Positions 18,600 through 28,480 of a DNA stretch of 64,000 bases are shown piece by piece. The stretch comes from CAVYEM01 sp963767635. Its GTDB lineage: Bacteria; Vulcanimicrobiota; Vulcanimicrobiia; Vulcanimicrobiales; Vulcanimicrobiaceae. Both the position numbers and the translations under genes were made by a program. The notes under the pieces were generated by a model, which saw nothing but the letters and a program-made list of their open reading frames with translations, was not told the origin of the DNA and searched no databases. The stretch is from assembly GCA_963767635.1 (NCBI GenBank), contig CAVYEM010000001.1, positions 806,001 through 870,000 of the forward strand, read 5' to 3'. Each line of letters opens with the position of its first letter. Position 1 is the stretch's first letter.

Positions 18600-19095
18600 C
18601 GAAAACGGTTCTCGCGGCAAACCCGTCGACTGCGCGGGAAAGCGCTTCGCGGTAATAACCGCGCAGTTCTACGAAGAGCCGGCGCAGTGGCTGCTGGATG
18701 GGGCGCGCCGCGCGCTGGCGGCGTGCAACGTGCGCGATGAAGATATTTCGACGTACGCGGTTCCGGGGTGCTTCGAATTGCCGCTTGGGGCCAAACGGCT
18801 GATCGCGGCCGACGCTAAGCTCGACGCGCTGGTAGCGCTTGGCGTAATCGTGCGTGGCGAAACGCCGCACTTCGAGTACGTGGCCGGCGAATGTGCGCGC
18901 GGGATTATGACCGTGCAGATCGCGACCGGCGTTCCAATCGGCTTCGGCGTGCTCACCACCGAAACGCTGGAACAGGCTCGCGAGCGCGCGGATCCGTCGC
19001 GCGGTGACAAGGGCTATCAGGCCGCCATGGCGGCAGCCGCGATGCTGCACATTCCGGAAGAGACGCCGCCGCAGGCGCTGGGCTTTCGCCGGTGA
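18596..19095 (+). CDS. ribH: 6,7-dimethyl-8-ribityllumazine synthase (one-base deletion near 5' end)
   Basis: Condenses the RibA/RibD product with dihydroxybutanone phosphate. The body is a normal lumazine synthase: FAVITAQFYEEP, VPGCFELPLGAKRL, IVRGETPHFEYVAGE and FGVLTTETLEQARER. No start codon exists in that frame upstream of residue ~45. A TTG at 18596 overlaps the ribBA stop as TTGA and reads 17 codons before a stop in its own frame. Restoring one base, either in the GGG run near 18646 or at the GCTT near 18653, joins it to the body (166 residues). The mtnA GTG overlaps its stop. Confidence 0.85.
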
Positions 19096-20096
19096 GCGTT
19101 GAGGCGGTTTGCTGGACCGGCGAAACGATCGAATACATCGATCAGCGGCTGCTTCCCCGCGAGACGATCGTTCGACGTGCCTCCACGGTGGAAGAAATCG
19201 AGAGCGCGATCAAAACGCTCGCGGTGCGCGGCGCTCCGTGCATCGGCGTTTTCGCCGCATATGGCGTGGCAATCTTGCGGCGCACGATGAGCGACGATGA
19301 CGCGTTCCGCGCTGCGGCGCAGCGGGTTCGAGATGCACGGCCGACCGCGGTAAATCTGGCCTGGGCCGTAGACCGAGTGCTGGCTGCGGAAGACATGGTT
19401 GCGGAAGCGCAAGCCATTCATGCCGAGCAGCGCGCGATCGACGCGCGTATCGGCAGCGCCGGAGCCGATCTCCTTCCGGACCGCGGACGCATTCTCACGC
19501 ACTGCAACACCGGCCCACTCGCAACGGGCGCCGGTGGCACGGCGCTGGGAATCATCATCTCCGCGGCGCGCGCCGGTAAGCGGCCGGAGGTGTTCGTGGG
19601 CGAAACGCGGCCTTTGCTGCAGGGATCGCGTTTGTCGTATTACGAGCTCGAGCAGCGCGGGATCGACGCGACGCTCATTGTCGATGCGGCGGCGGCTATC
19701 ACCATGCAGCGCAAGAAGATCGACGTGGTGATCGTGGGCGCGGATCGTATCGCGTGCAACGGAGATACCGCCAACAAAGTCGGAACGTACGCGCTGGCCA
19801 TTGCGGCGGCTCACCACAATATTCCGTTCTACGTTGCCGCACCGCGTTCGACGTTCGACTTTACGCTGCCAAGCGGATCCGACATTCCGATCGAAGAGCG
19901 GCCGCAGGAAGAAGTGACGGCATATGCGGGAACGGCCGTCGCCCCGCCCGGCGCACACGCATACAATCCCGCCTTCGACGTCACGCCCGCTCGTCTAATT
20001 ACCGCCTTTATCACCGAATACGGCATCGTTCGGCCGCCCTACGTCGAATCGGTGCCCGATTTACGGATGCGCCCGAACATTGGCGCATTTGCATGA
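19092..20096 (+). CDS. mtnA: S-methyl-5-thioribose-1-phosphate isomerase
   Basis: Methionine-salvage isomerase of 334 residues. Signature segments are AVRGAPCIGVFAAYG, the catalytic Cys138 in HCNTGPLAT, and Asp218 in GADRIACNGDTANKVGT. It is related to eIF2B-like proteins, but the catalytic pair is intact, so the isomerase call is firm. GTG 19092 overlaps the ribH stop and its own stop overlaps the next gene (ATGA). No other salvage gene (mtnK, mtnB and so on) is in the window. Confidence 0.93.
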   Translation: MSVEAVCWTGETIEYIDQRLLPRETIVRRASTVEEIESAIKTLAVRGAPCIGVFAAYGVAILRRTMSDDDAFRAAAQRVRDARPTAVNLAWAVDRVLAAEDMVAEAQAIHAEQRAIDARIGSAGADLLPDRGRILTHCNTGPLATGAGGTALGIIISAARAGKRPEVFVGETRPLLQGSRLSYYELEQRGIDATLIVDAAAAITMQRKKIDVVIVGADRIACNGDTANKVGTYALAIAAAHHNIPFYVAAPRSTFDFTLPSGSDIPIEERPQEEVTAYAGTAVAPPGAHAYNPAFDVTPARLITAFITEYGIVRPPYVESVPDLRMRPNIGAFA

Positions 20097-20893
20097 AATT
20101 CCGGTACGGCGAGATGACGTGGCCGGAAATCAAAGAGGCAGCGGCGGCGGATCGCGTTGCCGTCGTACCAATCGCCACGATCGAAGATCACGGGCCGCAT
20201 CTGCCGGTGGACACGGACTTGCGGTTGTGCGCCGCAGTGTGCGAGGCGGCCGCCGAACGTGCACCGGACCGCGTGCTTCTCGTTCCGCCGATCAATCACG
20301 GATACAGTCCGCACCACATGGATTTTCCCGGCCCCATTACCATCGGCGCCGAAACGCTGATTCGCTACGGCGTCGACGTCTGCAAGAGTTTGGCGCACCA
20401 CGGGTTGAAACGCATGCTCATCGTGAACGGCCATGGGAGCAACACACCGTTCGCCGACATCATCGCTCGCTTGACCGTCGTAGAAAGCGGCGCTCTGGCG
20501 GCAGCCGTGAACTACTGGGCCGCTCCGGGCGTCCGCGAAGTGGCTGAATCGCTGCGCGAATCGGAAAAGATCGGCGGCATGAATCATGCGTGCGAATTTG
20601 AAACGTCGTTGTATCTGGCGCTGCGGCCGGATTTGGTCGACATGGCGAAGGCGGTGCACGAGCTCTCGCATCGTCCCAGCAAAAATTACTGGACGGATCT
20701 GATCGGCGGCGATGGGCCCCTTGCAATGATGGAGCCGTGGAGCGCGCTCAGCCGCAGCGGCGTCATGGGGGATCCTACCAAAGCGACGGCGGAAAAAGGG
20801 CGCGCATTGCTCGATGCGGCAGCCGGCGGTATCGTCGAGCTCGTCGACGAACTGCGGCGGCGGCCTATCGCGGTCCGCGAAGACCGACACTAA
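20093..20893 (+). CDS. Creatininase-family metal-dependent amidohydrolase
   Basis: 266 residues of the creatininase/FAPy-deformylase/MftE fold. Metal ligands are visible in IEDHGPHLPVDTDLRL (Glu/His/Asp), the NGHGSNTPF loop and CEFETSLYL (Glu). Family members include creatinine amidohydrolase, archaeal ArfB formamide hydrolase of riboflavin/F420 synthesis and mycofactocin peptidase MftE. With riboflavin genes 1 kb upstream, an ArfB-like role is tempting, but bacteria with RibA do not need it. It overlaps mtnA by ATGA; the following SBP gene begins directly after the TAA. Confidence 0.82.
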   Translation: MKFRYGEMTWPEIKEAAAADRVAVVPIATIEDHGPHLPVDTDLRLCAAVCEAAAERAPDRVLLVPPINHGYSPHHMDFPGPITIGAETLIRYGVDVCKSLAHHGLKRMLIVNGHGSNTPFADIIARLTVVESGALAAAVNYWAAPGVREVAESLRESEKIGGMNHACEFETSLYLALRPDLVDMAKAVHELSHRPSKNYWTDLIGGDGPLAMMEPWSALSRSGVMGDPTKATAEKGRALLDAAAGGIVELVDELRRRPIAVREDRH

Positions 20894-22534
20894 TTGATTT
20901 TCTTGCGCGCGGCAACATTCATTTCGGTGCTGCTGTGCGCGCTTTGCGCCTGCACGCGCGCCGGGGACGAGCGCAGGACGAGTACTGGAAATGCGTGGAC
21001 GATTCCGGGCGTGCTGCGCATGGCGGGACGCCAGCAGCCCGACAATCTGAACCCGCTTCTGGGCACGCAGACGATCGTCACGGATCTTTCGATGTTTTGG
21101 GGCGGGTATCTGTTCAACTGGAACGATCGCGATGAAATGGTTCCGGAGCTCGCCGTGCGCGTGCCGACGCTGCAGAACGGCGATATCTCGAGCGACGGCT
21201 TGCGCATCACGTACCGTCTGCGCCGCGGCGTGAAATGGCAGGACGGCGCGCCGTTCGACGCCGGCGACGTCATCTTCACGTGGAACGCGATGATGAACCC
21301 GCGCAACCTGGTCGTCAGCCGCTTCGGATACGACCTGGTGACGAAGATCGACAAGCGCGACGCTTACACGATCGACGTGCATTTGAAGCGGCGCTTCGCG
21401 CCGTTCATCGCGACGTTCTTCACGATGGCCAACCATTCGGACTGCATTTTGCCGCGCCATCTACTGGAGCGGTACCCCGACATCAATCGGGTTGCGTACA
21501 ATTCGATGCCGGTGGGCACCGGGCCGTTTAAAATCAGCAAGGTGGAGAAGGGAACGTCGATTACGTTCGTTGCGAACCCGGCGTATTGGCGCGGTTCGCC
21601 GCAGCTTCGCCGGATCGTATACCGCATCATCGAGAACGACAACACGATGCTCACGCTGCTGCAAACGCACGAGTTGGATTTCTACTACCGCGCTTCCGAG
21701 AGTCAACTACCCAGCTTGCAAAACATCCCCGGCACGCGCGTGGTGATTTCGCCGTTTACCCGTTTTGCCGACTTGGGGCTCAACGCCGCCAATCCGGCGC
21801 TGGCGGACGTACACGTGCGCCGCGCGCTGGCGTACGCGTTGGATCGCCGCGCCTTGGTGCAAAAGGTCACGCACGGCGTGGCGTTGCCGGGCGACAGCGA
21901 CCAGCCGCCGTCATTCTGGGCGTACGACCCGAACATCGCACGCTATCCCTACGATCCAAAACGGGCGCAAGCATTGCTCGACGACGCCGGCTGGCGCGCA
22001 GCGCCGGGCCAGGTGCGGAGCAAGGCCGGCGTGCCGCTTCGACTGGAGCTCGTCAGTTTTACGGGCTCGGACACCGCCAACGCGACGGAAGTGTTCGTTC
22101 AGGAAGCCTGGCGAAGCGTGGGTGTAGACGTAACGATCAAAAACTTCTCTTCTTCGCAACTGTACGCGACGCTGGGTTCGGGCGGCATCGAACAGTCCGG
22201 AAAGTTCGACGTCGCGTTCGAAAACTGGGCGAACGGCATCGATCCGGATGATTCGATTCTGTTTCGCTGCGACATGGCCCCGCCGGCCGGCTGGAACATC
22301 TACCATTTTTGCGACTCCGCGCTCGATCGCGCGGAAAGCCGTGCGCTCTCCACGTACGATCGCGCGCAGCGCAAGCAAATGTACGCGCGCGTACAGAGGA
22401 TTCTGGCGGATCGATTGCCGATCATCATTCTGTGGTATCAGCGCGAGCTCGACGTGATCAACACCGATTTTCACGAGTACAAACCTGCGCACGCCGTCAC
22501 GCCATTTTGGAACAGCTGGGAGTGGTCGACGTAA
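20894..22534 (+). CDS. ABC transporter substrate-binding lipoprotein, family 5 (peptide/nickel type)
   Basis: 546 residues. The start LRAATFISVLLCALCAC gives a lipoprotein signal with lipobox LCAC and lipidated Cys20. The body has SBP family 5 hallmarks: QPDNLNPLLG, VPTLQNGDISSDGLRITY, LRRGVKWQDGAPFDAGDV and TGPFKI. It binds oligopeptides or similar ligands outside the membrane. No permease or ATPase genes lie nearby, so it is an orphan. It starts at TTG immediately after the creatininase stop. A second, similar orphan SBP is at 52903-54474. Confidence 0.9.
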   Translation: MIFLRAATFISVLLCALCACTRAGDERRTSTGNAWTIPGVLRMAGRQQPDNLNPLLGTQTIVTDLSMFWGGYLFNWNDRDEMVPELAVRVPTLQNGDISSDGLRITYRLRRGVKWQDGAPFDAGDVIFTWNAMMNPRNLVVSRFGYDLVTKIDKRDAYTIDVHLKRRFAPFIATFFTMANHSDCILPRHLLERYPDINRVAYNSMPVGTGPFKISKVEKGTSITFVANPAYWRGSPQLRRIVYRIIENDNTMLTLLQTHELDFYYRASESQLPSLQNIPGTRVVISPFTRFADLGLNAANPALADVHVRRALAYALDRRALVQKVTHGVALPGDSDQPPSFWAYDPNIARYPYDPKRAQALLDDAGWRAAPGQVRSKAGVPLRLELVSFTGSDTANATEVFVQEAWRSVGVDVTIKNFSSSQLYATLGSGGIEQSGKFDVAFENWANGIDPDDSILFRCDMAPPAGWNIYHFCDSALDRAESRALSTYDRAQRKQMYARVQRILADRLPIIILWYQRELDVINTDFHEYKPAHAVTPFWNSWEWST

Positions 22535-22538
22535 GCCC

Positions 22539-23513
22539 GTGAAGTATTACGATTTCGTCGACAAGCAGCCGCCCATCGGCAAATTGGTCATCGTGGAGGG
22601 CACCGAGCGCGTGTTGGCGGAGTGTGCCGTCGAAACGATTGTGGAGCGCGTGCTGCCGCCCGACATGCGTCAGATGAATGTGGACCGCTTTGCGGCGGCA
22701 GAGTTCGACGGTGCCGAGCGTTTGCGCGAAGCGGTTGCGGCGATGCCGTTTTTGGCCGCCTCGCGCGTCGTCGTCCTGACGGACGCGCAAGCGCTCAAGG
22801 CGGCCTTGCGGCGGGAGTTGTGGGACGCCGCGCAGAGCGTCCCCGAGGGCAACACGCTTGTGATCTGCGATCTGCTCTCGCCGCGTTCCAAGCGGCCGGA
22901 GCCGTTCGGCCCGAGTGCAGGGCGTGCTGCGCTACGCATCGATACCATGGCAAACGATGAAGTGCGCACGCGATTCGTTCGGGAAACGCTCGTACGGCTG
23001 AACGCGCGCGCCGAACCGCGCGTCGTGGAAGCGCTTGCGCGCAGCCAAGCGGACCTTGCATCCATCCGCAACGACTTGGAAAAGCTCGCGTTGAGCGGAA
23101 AAACGATCGTCTATAAAGACTTCGTGCAGGAGAGCTTGACCGTCGAAGACCCGAAGGCATACCGGTACGCCGGCGCGCTCGTCGAGGGTCGCGCCGCGGA
23201 CGCGCTGGAGATCGCTCGAGAAATGCTCGCGAACGATCGTGGCGCCGCGGTTCCGCTGGTCGCCGCGCTTGCCGCCGAATGTGGAATGCTGTGGGAACTG
23301 GCGCGCAAGGGCGGCGAGCTTCCCGAACGCCTGCGGTGGCGCGGCTCCGCATTGCGCCCGATTGCCGTGCGGATTGGCGAGCAGCGCGCGCGCCGCGCGT
23401 TCGAACGTACCGTCGCCGCATTCGAGTCGATCGTCACCGGCAAAGTGGACGATCCCGAACTGGTTGTCGATATGCTGACCGCGGAATTGTCGAGTTTGGG
23501 GTCGCGCCGATAA
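22539..23513 (+). CDS. holA: DNA polymerase III subunit delta
   Basis: 324 residues. This is the clamp-loader delta subunit, which opens the sliding clamp. The N-terminal part (KLVIVEGTERVLAECAVETI, MPFLAASRVVVL) and the helical C-terminus (SQADLASIRNDLEKLAL, PLVAALAAECGMLWELARKGG) match the HolA layout of a degenerate AAA+ module plus collar domain. Sequence conservation in this family is low, hence the moderate score. GTG 22539 lies 4 bases after the SBP stop. Confidence 0.82.
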   Translation: MKYYDFVDKQPPIGKLVIVEGTERVLAECAVETIVERVLPPDMRQMNVDRFAAAEFDGAERLREAVAAMPFLAASRVVVLTDAQALKAALRRELWDAAQSVPEGNTLVICDLLSPRSKRPEPFGPSAGRAALRIDTMANDEVRTRFVRETLVRLNARAEPRVVEALARSQADLASIRNDLEKLALSGKTIVYKDFVQESLTVEDPKAYRYAGALVEGRAADALEIAREMLANDRGAAVPLVAALAAECGMLWELARKGGELPERLRWRGSALRPIAVRIGEQRARRAFERTVAAFESIVTGKVDDPELVVDMLTAELSSLGSRR

Positions 23514-23566
23514 GGCGGATTGGAGCAGGCGGCGGACACCGTGGTACGCGAAAGACCCCGTACCCC

Positions 23567-24982
23567 ATGAAATACGACACCTACGCTTCTCCGTTCTCGT
23601 GGAGATACGGTCGAGCCGGCCTGCGCGCACTCTTTTCCGAAGAGCAGCGACGCAAGCTATGGAGACAAGTGTGGGTAGCGCTCGCGCGCGAGCAAAGCCG
23701 GCACGGCTTGCTTTCAGCAGCGGAACTCGCGGACATCGAGTCGCACGCGGCGGACGTCGACATCGACGCGGCGCTTGCCATCGAACGCGACATTCATCAC
23801 GATCTGATGGCGGAGATTCGCGTATTCGCATCCCAGGCGAAAGTCGGCGGCGGCAAACTGCATTTGGGTTCGACGTCGATGGACATCGAGGACACGGTGG
23901 AAACGTATCGCCTGCGCCGTGGGCTCTCCGCAATCGGTTCTGCGCTCGTCGATCTGTTGCGAGCCTTTGCGCAACGAGTTCGCGAATACGCCGAAGTCGT
24001 TTGCATGGCGTTCACGCACTTGCAGCCCGCCGAACCGACCACGCTGGGGTACCGTTTTGCGGTGTACGCTCAAGATCTGGTCATCGACCAAGAAAATCTG
24101 CGCTTCGTTTTCGAGAATCTCACGGCGAAGGGACTGCGCGGCGCGGTAGGGACCTCGGCATCATACGAGCAGCTGCTGAATGACGGCGGCTCTTCCGCCG
24201 GCATGGAGCGCGCGGTGCTCGATCGCTTCGGTCTGGACGCGCGCGAGATCAGCACGCAAACGTACCCGCGCAAACTGGACTATTTACTCCTCACCGCTCT
24301 TGCGGGCGTGGGAGCGTCGCTTTCAAAGTTTGCGGCAGACATCCGCATCTTGAGCTCGCCCGAATTCGGTGAAGTGTTCGAACCGTTCGAGCCGGCACAG
24401 GTCGGCAGTTCGGCGATGCCGTTCAAGCGCAATCCGATTTTGTGCGAACGCATCGGTTCACTCGCTCGTCTGTTGCCGGCGTATGCCGATGTCGCTTGGC
24501 AGAACGCCGCGACCAATTATCTGGAACGCACGCTGGACGATAGCGCCAACCGGCGCACGATTCTGCCGGAGGCGCTGCTCTGCGTCGATGAAATCGTCAC
24601 CCTTGCGGCCCGCGTCGTGGGCGGCATGCGCGTTAACGTTCAGCGCATCGCGGCGAACCTGCGCACGTACGGTCCGTTTGCCGGTACGGAATCCGTGCTG
24701 ATGGAAGGCGTGCGTGCGGGCGGTAACCGCCAGGACTTGCACGAGGTGCTGCGCTCGGCCGCAATGGAATCCTGGAGCGCGATCGCGCAAGGCAAAGACA
24801 ATCCTCTCGGGCGTCTGCTCACGGAGGAGCAGGAGCTGACCAGCCGGGTGGATCCGGCCGAAATCCGCCGGATGCTCGATCCCAGCAAGCACGTTGGAAC
24901 GGCCGCCGAGCGCGCTCGTAAATTGGCCGATCGCATCGATGCGCTGCCATCATTTCCGCAGCAAAAGGAAGTGCGCACGTGA
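23567..24982 (+). CDS. purB: Adenylosuccinate lyase
   Basis: Two steps of purine synthesis: SAICAR to AICAR plus fumarate, and adenylosuccinate to AMP. It has 471 residues. The fumarase-superfamily signature SSAMPFKRNP is at 281-290, with the flexible Ser loop; HLGSTSMDIEDT and FTHLQPAEPTT form the other conserved regions. ATG 23567 is preceded by GAAAGA. It opens the purB-purC-purL-purQ-purS-purP run; its stop overlaps purC as GTGA. Confidence 0.95.
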   Translation: MKYDTYASPFSWRYGRAGLRALFSEEQRRKLWRQVWVALAREQSRHGLLSAAELADIESHAADVDIDAALAIERDIHHDLMAEIRVFASQAKVGGGKLHLGSTSMDIEDTVETYRLRRGLSAIGSALVDLLRAFAQRVREYAEVVCMAFTHLQPAEPTTLGYRFAVYAQDLVIDQENLRFVFENLTAKGLRGAVGTSASYEQLLNDGGSSAGMERAVLDRFGLDAREISTQTYPRKLDYLLLTALAGVGASLSKFAADIRILSSPEFGEVFEPFEPAQVGSSAMPFKRNPILCERIGSLARLLPAYADVAWQNAATNYLERTLDDSANRRTILPEALLCVDEIVTLAARVVGGMRVNVQRIAANLRTYGPFAGTESVLMEGVRAGGNRQDLHEVLRSAAMESWSAIAQGKDNPLGRLLTEEQELTSRVDPAEIRRMLDPSKHVGTAAERARKLADRIDALPSFPQQKEVRT

Positions 24983-26181
24983 ATAAAGGCATCGAAATCG
25001 CCCGCGGCAAGACCAAAGTATTGTACGAAGCCGCCGGGCAGCCGGACATGCTCGTCGTCAAGCAGACCGATTCGATCTCTGCGGGAGACGGCGCTCGGCG
25101 CAACGAGATTTCCGGCAAAGGGCGATTGGCCGCGCAAACGACCGCACGGGTATTTCGGCTGCTCAATTTGTGCGGGTTGCCCACGCACTACTTGAACGGC
25201 GGCGAGGACGACGACGACAACGAAATGCTCGTGCGCCGCTGCAACATGATTCCGCTGGAAGTGGTGGTTCGCGGCGTCGCCGCCGGATCGCTCGTGCGGC
25301 GCAACCCCGGCCTGCAGGCGGGCTCGCTGCTCGTCCCGCGCATGGTCGAGTTCTTTTTGAAGGACGACGCGCAGCACGATCCGCTCATCGCGCCGGATGC
25401 CGTGGTTGCGCAGGGCATCGCCAATCCGGCGGAGATTTCCGCGATGACGGAAATCTCTCGACTGGCGTTCGAAGTGCTGGCGCACGCCTGGCGCAAGCGC
25501 GATGTGCTCTTGGTGGATCTGAAGATCGAGTTCGGGCGCTTGGGCAGCGGAGAGAACAAAGGTCAGCTCGTCATTGCCGACGTGGTGGACAACGACTCTT
25601 GGCGCATCTGGCCGCAGGGGCGTGAAGAGCGCATGCTGGACAAACAGCTGTACCGCAATCTGGAAGCGGTCGACGACGCAGCGCTCGCGCGCGTCAAAGA
25701 CGCGTACGAGCAGGTCGCCGACATGGTCGGCGCGTTTCCGGTCATGCGCCCCGGAATGATCGCGTTGATGGCCGAGTCGTCCGAATCGACCGGACAGCTC
25801 ACCGCCGTCGCGCAGGCCCTGGGACAGCTGGGTTTGCCGGTGATCCGGCACGTCGCCAGCGCCGCGCGCACGCCCGGCTACGTTTTGCAGTTGCTGCAGC
25901 AGCACGATGCGACGTTCGCGCGCCTGCTCTACATCACGTTCGATGGCGCCGCCGGCGGGTTGCATGCCATGGTGCAGCACGGTACGAGTAATCCAGTCAT
26001 CGACGGGGGCGGCGATCCTGGAATCATCGCCCTGCAGTGTGCGAAAATCTTGGCGCTCGAAGACACGGTGCTGTTCGGGCGCACGTTGCTCGTGCAAACC
26101 AATGCGCGCTCGGCGGTGCTTGCTGCGGACGCGCAGCTCAACGCGGGCCAGCAGCCGCCGCAACAACCGAGCCTTGCCTGA
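24979..26181 (+). CDS. purC: SAICAR synthetase fused to a PurE-like domain (PAICS-type)
   Basis: The N-terminal 245 residues are PurC, which ligates aspartate to CAIR: ARGKTKVLYEA (8-18), KQTDSISAGDG, MIPLEVVVRGVAAGS and DLKIEFGR. Residues ~253-390 resemble PurE/AIR carboxylase (SSESTGQLTAV, VASAARTPGYVL, NPVIDGGGDPG). The order matches vertebrate PAICS. The PurE SAHRTP motif reads SAARTP, losing its His, and the second active-site loop is changed, so the carboxylase half may be inactive or regulatory. It ends with a short Q/P-rich tail. GTG 24979 overlaps the purB stop. Confidence 0.88.
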   Translation: MNKGIEIARGKTKVLYEAAGQPDMLVVKQTDSISAGDGARRNEISGKGRLAAQTTARVFRLLNLCGLPTHYLNGGEDDDDNEMLVRRCNMIPLEVVVRGVAAGSLVRRNPGLQAGSLLVPRMVEFFLKDDAQHDPLIAPDAVVAQGIANPAEISAMTEISRLAFEVLAHAWRKRDVLLVDLKIEFGRLGSGENKGQLVIADVVDNDSWRIWPQGREERMLDKQLYRNLEAVDDAALARVKDAYEQVADMVGAFPVMRPGMIALMAESSESTGQLTAVAQALGQLGLPVIRHVASAARTPGYVLQLLQQHDATFARLLYITFDGAAGGLHAMVQHGTSNPVIDGGGDPGIIALQCAKILALEDTVLFGRTLLVQTNARSAVLAADAQLNAGQQPPQQPSLA

Positions 26182-28480
26182 GTTTCGCATCAGCGGGTGC
26201 ACCGACGAGCAGTTGCGCGAACGAGCGCAGCGATCCGGAATAGGGCTGCGCGTCGAGGAACTCCGCAGTATCGTGCAACGGCTGGGGCGCGATCCGACGA
26301 TCGTGGAAGTGCACGCTTTTGACGCGCAGTGGAGCGAGCACTGTTCGTACAAAAGCAGCCGGCATCATCTGCGCAAGTTGCCCACGCAAGGGCCGACCGT
26401 CATGCAAGGGCCTGCAGAAGACGCGGGCATCGTGCATTTGGGTGAATGGAACGGCGAGAAGTGGGGCGTGGCGATCGCGCATGAATCGCACAATCATCCC
26501 TCCCAAGTCGTGCCCTTCGAAGGCGCGGCCACCGGCATTGGGGGTATCGTGCGCGACGTGCTCTGCATGGGCGCGGAAGTAATCGCGCTTGCGGACCCGC
26601 TGCGTTTCGGCCGCGTCGAAGATGCGCAGTCGCATCAGCGTTACGTCGCGCAGGGCGTCGTCGAGGGCATCGCGGCATACGGCAATGCCATCGGCGTACC
26701 GAACATTGCCGGTGACGTGTACTTCGATGAAGGCTTCGAAGAGAATTGTTTGGTGAACGTCGTTGCATTGGGCTTGGTCAAGCAGAGCGGCGTCATCCAC
26801 TCCGCCGCGCCGCCCAATTCTGCCGGCTGGGACATCGTGCTCGTGGGAAAGGCCACGGATTCCAGCGGATTCGGCGGGGCGGCGTTTTCGTCGGTAACGC
26901 TCGATGCGCAAAGTGAAGAAGCGAACAAGAGCGCCGTCCAAGTGCCGGATCCGTTCCTCAAAAACGTCATCATGCGCGCGACCTATGCCGTTTTTGCGCA
27001 CCTGCGCGAGCGTGGAATCGTCGCCGGATTCAAGGACCTGGGTGCCGGCGGAATCATGGGCTGCACCGCGGAGCTCTGTGCCGCGGGCGGGTTCGGCGCG
27101 ATCGTCGATCTCGACGACGTCAACACTGCGCTGGACGCTATCCCCCCCCAGATCGTCGCAGTGGGCGAAACGCAGGAGCGCCTATGTTGGATTCTTCCCG
27201 GCGAGGTGACGGCGGACGTCCTGCGCATCTACAACGACGAATACTCGCTGCCGCAAGTCGCGCGCAGTGCTTGCGCCACGGTGATCGGCGTCGTGCAATC
27301 GCAGCCGCAGTACGTTCTTCGGCATGGCGAAAATATCGTCATGGACGTTCCCATCGACGTTCTTACGGGCTCCGTGCGTGACGAATTGCCGGTTCGCCCC
27401 ATGAGCGAACGCAAAGCCGGCACGCGCGAGCGGCGGTACCTCGCGAGCAACGGATCCGTGCGCGATCTGCTGCCGGCCGTGCTGGCGCATCGCGACGTGT
27501 GCTCCCGCGAGCCGCTGTTCGTGCGATATGACGGCGTCGTGCGCGGAACGACGGTCATTCCCCGCGGGCGTGCGTGTGCCGGTGTGATCGCTCCCTTGCC
27601 TGGCGCGCCGTTCGGAGTGGCTTTAAGCGTTGCCGGCAACCCGCGGTATGGACGGCTCGATCCGAACTTGGCGGCGCAGCATGCAGCGCTCCAGTCCGTT
27701 CGTAACGTCGTTTCAGTCGGAGCGCGCGCGCTGGCTCTAACGGACTGCTTGAATTTCGGCAATCCGCGCAACGTCGAGCACTACTCTGAATTCGTCCATG
27801 CGATCGACGGGCTGGCGCTTGCGGCGCGCCGTTTAGGTACGCCGTACGTTTCCGGAAACGTCAGCCTGTACAACGAGTCGAGCACCGGCAGCGCGATTCC
27901 GGCCTCTCCGATCGTCGCCTGCATCGGCGGGCTCGACGACGTCGGCCGCGTAGTCACCGCCGGATTCAAACGTGCCGGCAATTCGCTATTTCTCCTGGGC
28001 TTGCCGCAGAACGCGGCCGGCGGCTCCGTGCTGGCCGAGTTGACCAACCAGATTGGCGGCCCGCTCCCGTCGATCGACTACGATTGCGCAACGGCTGAGA
28101 TTGCGTTGTTTCATGCCGCCGCCGATGCCGGGTTCATCCTCTGTGCGCGCAGCGTCGGCACGGGCGGCGTGCTCGCGAGCATTTGCGAGATGGCATTTGC
28201 GACCTTGGAAGGCGTACCGGTCGGCGCCGAGCTCATGCCGGCCGCAACATGGACGGACGGCATCGTCGGCGAACTCGAAGCGTATTTCGGCGAATGTTGC
28301 GGGTTCATCGTGGAGACATGCGAACCGCAGGCGCTCAAAGCGATCGCCTCTGATGCAGTGCATCTTATCCCGATCGGCCGCACGCACGATGCAGCCGAGT
28401 TGCGGCTGAATGAAACGAGTTTCGATCTGCGCGACCTGCATGGGCTCTGGAGTGCGCCGCTCTCGCAGGTCTACCCGTGA
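26174..28480 (+). CDS. purL: Phosphoribosylformylglycinamidine synthase subunit PurL
   Basis: Synthetase subunit converting FGAR to FGAM with ATP and glutamine-derived ammonia. It has 768 residues, the short PurL form needing PurQ and PurS. Conserved segments are FDAQWSEHCSYKSSRHHL, HESHNHPSQVVPFEGAATG, the DLGAGGIMG region and SGNVSLYNE. TTG 26174 overlaps the purC stop by 8 bases and fits the conserved N-terminus. PurQ starts at the stop codon. Confidence 0.95.
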   Translation: MPEFRISGCTDEQLRERAQRSGIGLRVEELRSIVQRLGRDPTIVEVHAFDAQWSEHCSYKSSRHHLRKLPTQGPTVMQGPAEDAGIVHLGEWNGEKWGVAIAHESHNHPSQVVPFEGAATGIGGIVRDVLCMGAEVIALADPLRFGRVEDAQSHQRYVAQGVVEGIAAYGNAIGVPNIAGDVYFDEGFEENCLVNVVALGLVKQSGVIHSAAPPNSAGWDIVLVGKATDSSGFGGAAFSSVTLDAQSEEANKSAVQVPDPFLKNVIMRATYAVFAHLRERGIVAGFKDLGAGGIMGCTAELCAAGGFGAIVDLDDVNTALDAIPPQIVAVGETQERLCWILPGEVTADVLRIYNDEYSLPQVARSACATVIGVVQSQPQYVLRHGENIVMDVPIDVLTGSVRDELPVRPMSERKAGTRERRYLASNGSVRDLLPAVLAHRDVCSREPLFVRYDGVVRGTTVIPRGRACAGVIAPLPGAPFGVALSVAGNPRYGRLDPNLAAQHAALQSVRNVVSVGARALALTDCLNFGNPRNVEHYSEFVHAIDGLALAARRLGTPYVSGNVSLYNESSTGSAIPASPIVACIGGLDDVGRVVTAGFKRAGNSLFLLGLPQNAAGGSVLAELTNQIGGPLPSIDYDCATAEIALFHAAADAGFILCARSVGTGGVLASICEMAFATLEGVPVGAELMPAATWTDGIVGELEAYFGECCGFIVETCEPQALKAIASDAVHLIPIGRTHDAAELRLNETSFDLRDLHGLWSAPLSQVYP

